From Burkholderiales bacterium (GTDB lineage Bacteria; Pseudomonadota; Gammaproteobacteria; Burkholderiales; Thiobacteraceae): a stretch of 36,940 nucleotides of DNA. The stretch is from NCBI GenBank assembly GCA_030681095.1, contig JAUXTZ010000386.1:1-36940 (forward strand). Reading direction: 5' to 3'. The notes beneath the pieces were generated by a model that was not told the DNA's origin, did not search any database, and saw only the letters and a list, made by a program, of their open reading frames with translations. The position numbers were made by a program, and so were the translations under genes. Shown piece by piece: positions 34,245 through 36,940 of this stretch (position 1 is the first letter of the stretch; every line of letters starts with the position of its first letter).

Positions 34245-35033
34245 ATGTTCCGTTTTTGCAGCCTGCTCCTTCTCGCGCTCGCAAGCTCCCCTACTCTCGC
34301 CAAGGAAATCACCATACAGCAAACCACGGTGAAATCGCGCGATGTAGACGTCCCGGTCGATATTGCCCTGCCCGCCGGGAAAGGCCCCTTCCCACCGGTG
34401 CTGTTCATCCACGCCAAACGCGGCATCGACGAGAACGAACGCAAGCACATCACTGAACTAGCCGAACAAGGCTTTCTGGTGGTCATGCCGGATTGGCAAA
34501 GCGGCCGCATGATCGAGCGCTGGCCGTCCGAGCATAACCCAGACACCGAATTGGATGTGGAAGCCGCCATGGATTTCCTGATGAAGCACCCCAGCGCCTG
34601 CAAGATTCCGGTGGGCATCGTCGGCCAGTCGCGCGGCCCCTATTACGCCATCCGCCTCGCCGCGAAACGCGGCAAAGATATCGCCGCCATCGTCAGCTAT
34701 TACGGCCACATGCAAAACCCCAATGCGCCGGAGCCGGATCAATTATTCCGAGTTGCACCTGAGTTAACGCAGATCACCACGCCGATGCTGATGATGATCG
34801 GCGAGCAAGATTTTGAACTACGGCGGATGAGCGTCGGGCGCGCCTTCTACACGCTCTACGAGCGCGGCGTGCCGGTGGAGCTGCAATACTATCCGCTGTC
34901 CCGACGTGCCTTCGATTTCCGTCCCGATCAAGGGCCAGAGGAACAAATCGCCACCCGGCACGCGCGTCAGCGCGCCAAGGATTGGCTCTATCGCTGGATG
35001 AAAGTGGATAAAAGCGGGAAGTGCAAAAGCTAG
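34245..35033 (+). CDS. secreted alpha/beta hydrolase (dienelactone hydrolase-like)
   Basis: Signal peptide MFRFCSLLLLALASSPTLA; VDIALPAGKGPFPPVLFIHAKRGIDENERKHITELAEQGFLVVMPDW; GIVGQSRGPYYAIRLA. Confidence 0.75.
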   Translation: MFRFCSLLLLALASSPTLAKEITIQQTTVKSRDVDVPVDIALPAGKGPFPPVLFIHAKRGIDENERKHITELAEQGFLVVMPDWQSGRMIERWPSEHNPDTELDVEAAMDFLMKHPSACKIPVGIVGQSRGPYYAIRLAAKRGKDIAAIVSYYGHMQNPNAPEPDQLFRVAPELTQITTPMLMMIGEQDFELRRMSVGRAFYTLYERGVPVELQYYPLSRRAFDFRPDQGPEEQIATRHARQRAKDWLYRWMKVDKSGKCKS

Positions 35034-35044
35034 GAAGGTTTTAC

Positions 35045-35650
35045 CTAAGCGCGCTTCCGCGCCACCAAATCAATCAACGCCGACATGCCGTAATGCTTCG
35101 TGCCTTCAGCGATGAATTCTTCGTGTTCGGCCAAATGCACTATTTCCATATCGGCAAACGCAGCGCGCAGTAACGCAGGCGTGTACATATTCTCCGCATA
35201 AGGCGGGCCGCCGGTTTTGTATTCCAGTTGCTTCGGTGTATAGCCCTGCATGATCAAGTAGCCACCAGGCTTGAGCGCGGCTTTGATGTGCTGAAATAGC
35301 GTGGCCCGGTCGGCAGGGCTGGCGAACTGTATGAAGATCGCCGCCACGATATCGTACGCGTTGACCGGCCAATTCCACGTCAGCACATCCGCCACTTCGA
35401 ATGCCAAAACTACGCCGCGCTCTTGCGCGAGTTGCTTGGCTTTTTCTACTGCCGGCAGGGAATACTCCACCGACAGCACATCTAAGCCTTGTTCGGCCAG
35501 CCACACGCCATTGCGGCCTTCACCATCGGCCACCGCCAGCGCACGATATCCAGGTTTCAGTAGCGCTTGCTGCGAGACGAGAAACGCATTGGGCGCTTTG
35601 CCGAAAATATAGTCCGGCGCGGCGTACACTTCATCCCAATGCGTGGCCAT
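35045..35650 (-). CDS. class I SAM methyltransferase (TehB/tellurite-resistance-like)
   Basis: MATHWDEVYAAPDYIFGKAPNAFLVSQQALLKPGYRALAVADGEGRNGVWLAEQGLDVLSVEYS. Confidence 0.85.
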   Translation of the reverse strand: MATHWDEVYAAPDYIFGKAPNAFLVSQQALLKPGYRALAVADGEGRNGVWLAEQGLDVLSVEYSLPAVEKAKQLAQERGVVLAFEVADVLTWNWPVNAYDIVAAIFIQFASPADRATLFQHIKAALKPGGYLIMQGYTPKQLEYKTGGPPYAENMYTPALLRAAFADMEIVHLAEHEEFIAEGTKHYGMSALIDLVARKRA

Positions 35651-36405
35651 TACTTGCCGTTTGCCTTGGGCTTCGCCTCGGTTTTACGCGCGGTCGCTTC
35701 CGATAGATATTTTTCGATTTGTTCTTTTGGAATCGCGCCGGGAACCAAGCGGCCATCCTCGAAAATCACCGCTGGTGTGCCTGCAATATTGAGTTTGCCC
35801 GCGAGTTCGATATTGCGTGCAACCGGCGTAGCGCAGTCCCCTTTGTTCTGGGGTACTTGGTTTTTCAGCATCAAATCGAGCCAAGCCTTGGGACGATCTT
35901 TGGCGCACCATACCTTCTTGGATTTGTTGATTGCATCCGAATGCAACTGCTCTATCGGGTATAAAAATACATACAAGGTATAGTTGTTCAGTTGCGCCAA
36001 ATTCGCTTCTACTTGCTTGCAAAAAGGACAATCCGGATCTTCGAACACCGCGACTTTGCGCGAGCCGTCGCCCTTGACGATTTTGATCGCGTCGTCGAAG
36101 GGCAGCGCTTCGAATTTCACCCGCATCAAATCGCGGATACGCTCTTCGGTCAAATTGCGCTTGCTCCTGGCATCGATGATCGAGCCGACAAAAACAAAAT
36201 CGGCCTTTTCGTCGACATAAAACAGCTTGTCGCCCGAAAACACTTCATACCAACCCGGCGTGGGCGCTTTCTTCACTTGCTGCACCGGCAAGTCGGGCAA
36301 GCGCTCTTCCAACAGTTTTTTCACTGATGCTTCATCGGCCTGCGCGTTTCCACTTACGATTAAGCTTGCAAGTGCAATACTTGCTATCCATTTTGTCAGC
36401 ATCAT
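35650..36405 (-). CDS. dsbC: Thiol:disulfide interchange protein DsbC
   Basis: Signal peptide; PGWYEVFSGDKLFYVDEKADFVFVGSIIDARSKRNLTEERI; VAVFEDPDCPFCKQVEANL (CxxC); GTPAVIFEDGRLVPG. Confidence 0.93.
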   Translation of the reverse strand: MMLTKWIASIALASLIVSGNAQADEASVKKLLEERLPDLPVQQVKKAPTPGWYEVFSGDKLFYVDEKADFVFVGSIIDARSKRNLTEERIRDLMRVKFEALPFDDAIKIVKGDGSRKVAVFEDPDCPFCKQVEANLAQLNNYTLYVFLYPIEQLHSDAINKSKKVWCAKDRPKAWLDLMLKNQVPQNKGDCATPVARNIELAGKLNIAGTPAVIFEDGRLVPGAIPKEQIEKYLSEATARKTEAKPKANGK

Positions 36406-36426
36406 TCGTCCTTCCGTTTAAAAAAA

Positions 36427-36940
36427 TTAATGGTTACCCAAGGCCTGTTTAACGAGTTGGTGCTTAACCCAGGTAAAGCGATTCGTCATCGATAAACCCC
36501 TATTGCGCGCCCAGCCCAACAGCGGCTGAGCGTTATTGAACAGGCCTTGCAGCCCGTCGGTAGCCAAAGCCATGGCGAGGATTTCTTCCCGCCGCGCACG
36601 TTCATAGCGCCGCAACAACAAACCGTCGCCGACATCGCGCGCTCCCCGATTCATCAGCACAGACGCCAACTCGCGCGCATCGCCAAAACCCAGATTCACG
36701 CCCTGACCTGCGAGCGGGTGCACTTGATGCGCAGCATCGCCGATCAGCGCCACGCGTGGCTTCACCAATTGTCGCGGTTCAATCAAGTGCAAGGGAAACG
36801 CGGCGGCGGAAGTGATCAATTCCAGTTTACCCAGTTGCATTTTTCCCGCTTGGGCGACGCGCTCGCACAACTCGGCAGGGGGGCTTTGCAGTAGCTCATT
36901 CGCAAGCGCCTGCTGCACAGACCAGACGATGGAGATGCGG
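36427..36940 (-). CDS. UbiH/UbiF/VisC-family FAD-dependent hydroxylase (5' end outside the window)
   Basis: LVKPRVALIGDAAHQVHPLAGQGVNLGFGDARELASVL; frame open to the window edge (RISIVWSVQQALANEL). Confidence 0.9.
   Translation of the reverse strand, partial: RISIVWSVQQALANELLQSPPAELCERVAQAGKMQLGKLELITSAAAFPLHLIEPRQLVKPRVALIGDAAHQVHPLAGQGVNLGFGDARELASVLMNRGARDVGDGLLLRRYERARREEILAMALATDGLQGLFNNAQPLLGWARNRGLSMTNRFTWVKHQLVKQALGNH

Noticed and set aside
1-36940. tRNA, rRNA, integrase or prophage genes
   Set aside because: None recognised; accessory character rests on paralog expansion, TA modules and repeats, not on an integrase or tRNA junction.

Overview
Window from what looks like a betaproteobacterial chromosome, judged from gene content and order (rpe-gph-trpE-trpG-trpD-trpC, coq7, apaG, mltA, dsbC, a Gram-negative porin). 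Housekeeping genes at both ends flank an accessory region of about 20 kb (1.7-21.4 kb). That region holds a family of TPR proteins, five of which begin with a SEC-C zinc motif (CPCGSGxxxxxCC or CACGSGxxxxxCC). Their C-terminal domains differ: SPINDLY/OGT-like (GT41), GT9-like, and NodZ/FUT8-like. Associated genes are a TPR-methyltransferase, small methyltransferases, a CmcI-like protein and two glycosyltransferases. Four toxin-antitoxin modules are present (DinJ/YafQ, YefM/YoeB, RelB/RelE, AbrB-type/PIN), and three of them have recognisable operator-like repeats. The observations I consider most worth follow-up: (1) two paralogous 96-aa GIY-YIG nuclease genes, each bounded by inverted copies of a palindromic GTCATTCC..GGAATCCAG-type repeat, one of them inside the trp operon, which looks like a minimal mobile unit; (2) the SEC-C/TPR/glycosyltransferase island; (3) a possible trp leader peptide and attenuator between gph and trpE; (4) a methyltransferase split by a -1 frameshift exactly at an A_AAA_AAA slippery heptamer; (5) a relic SEC-C/TPR paralog that records gene birth-and-death. 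All calls come from reading the sequence and ORF track. No database search was run.
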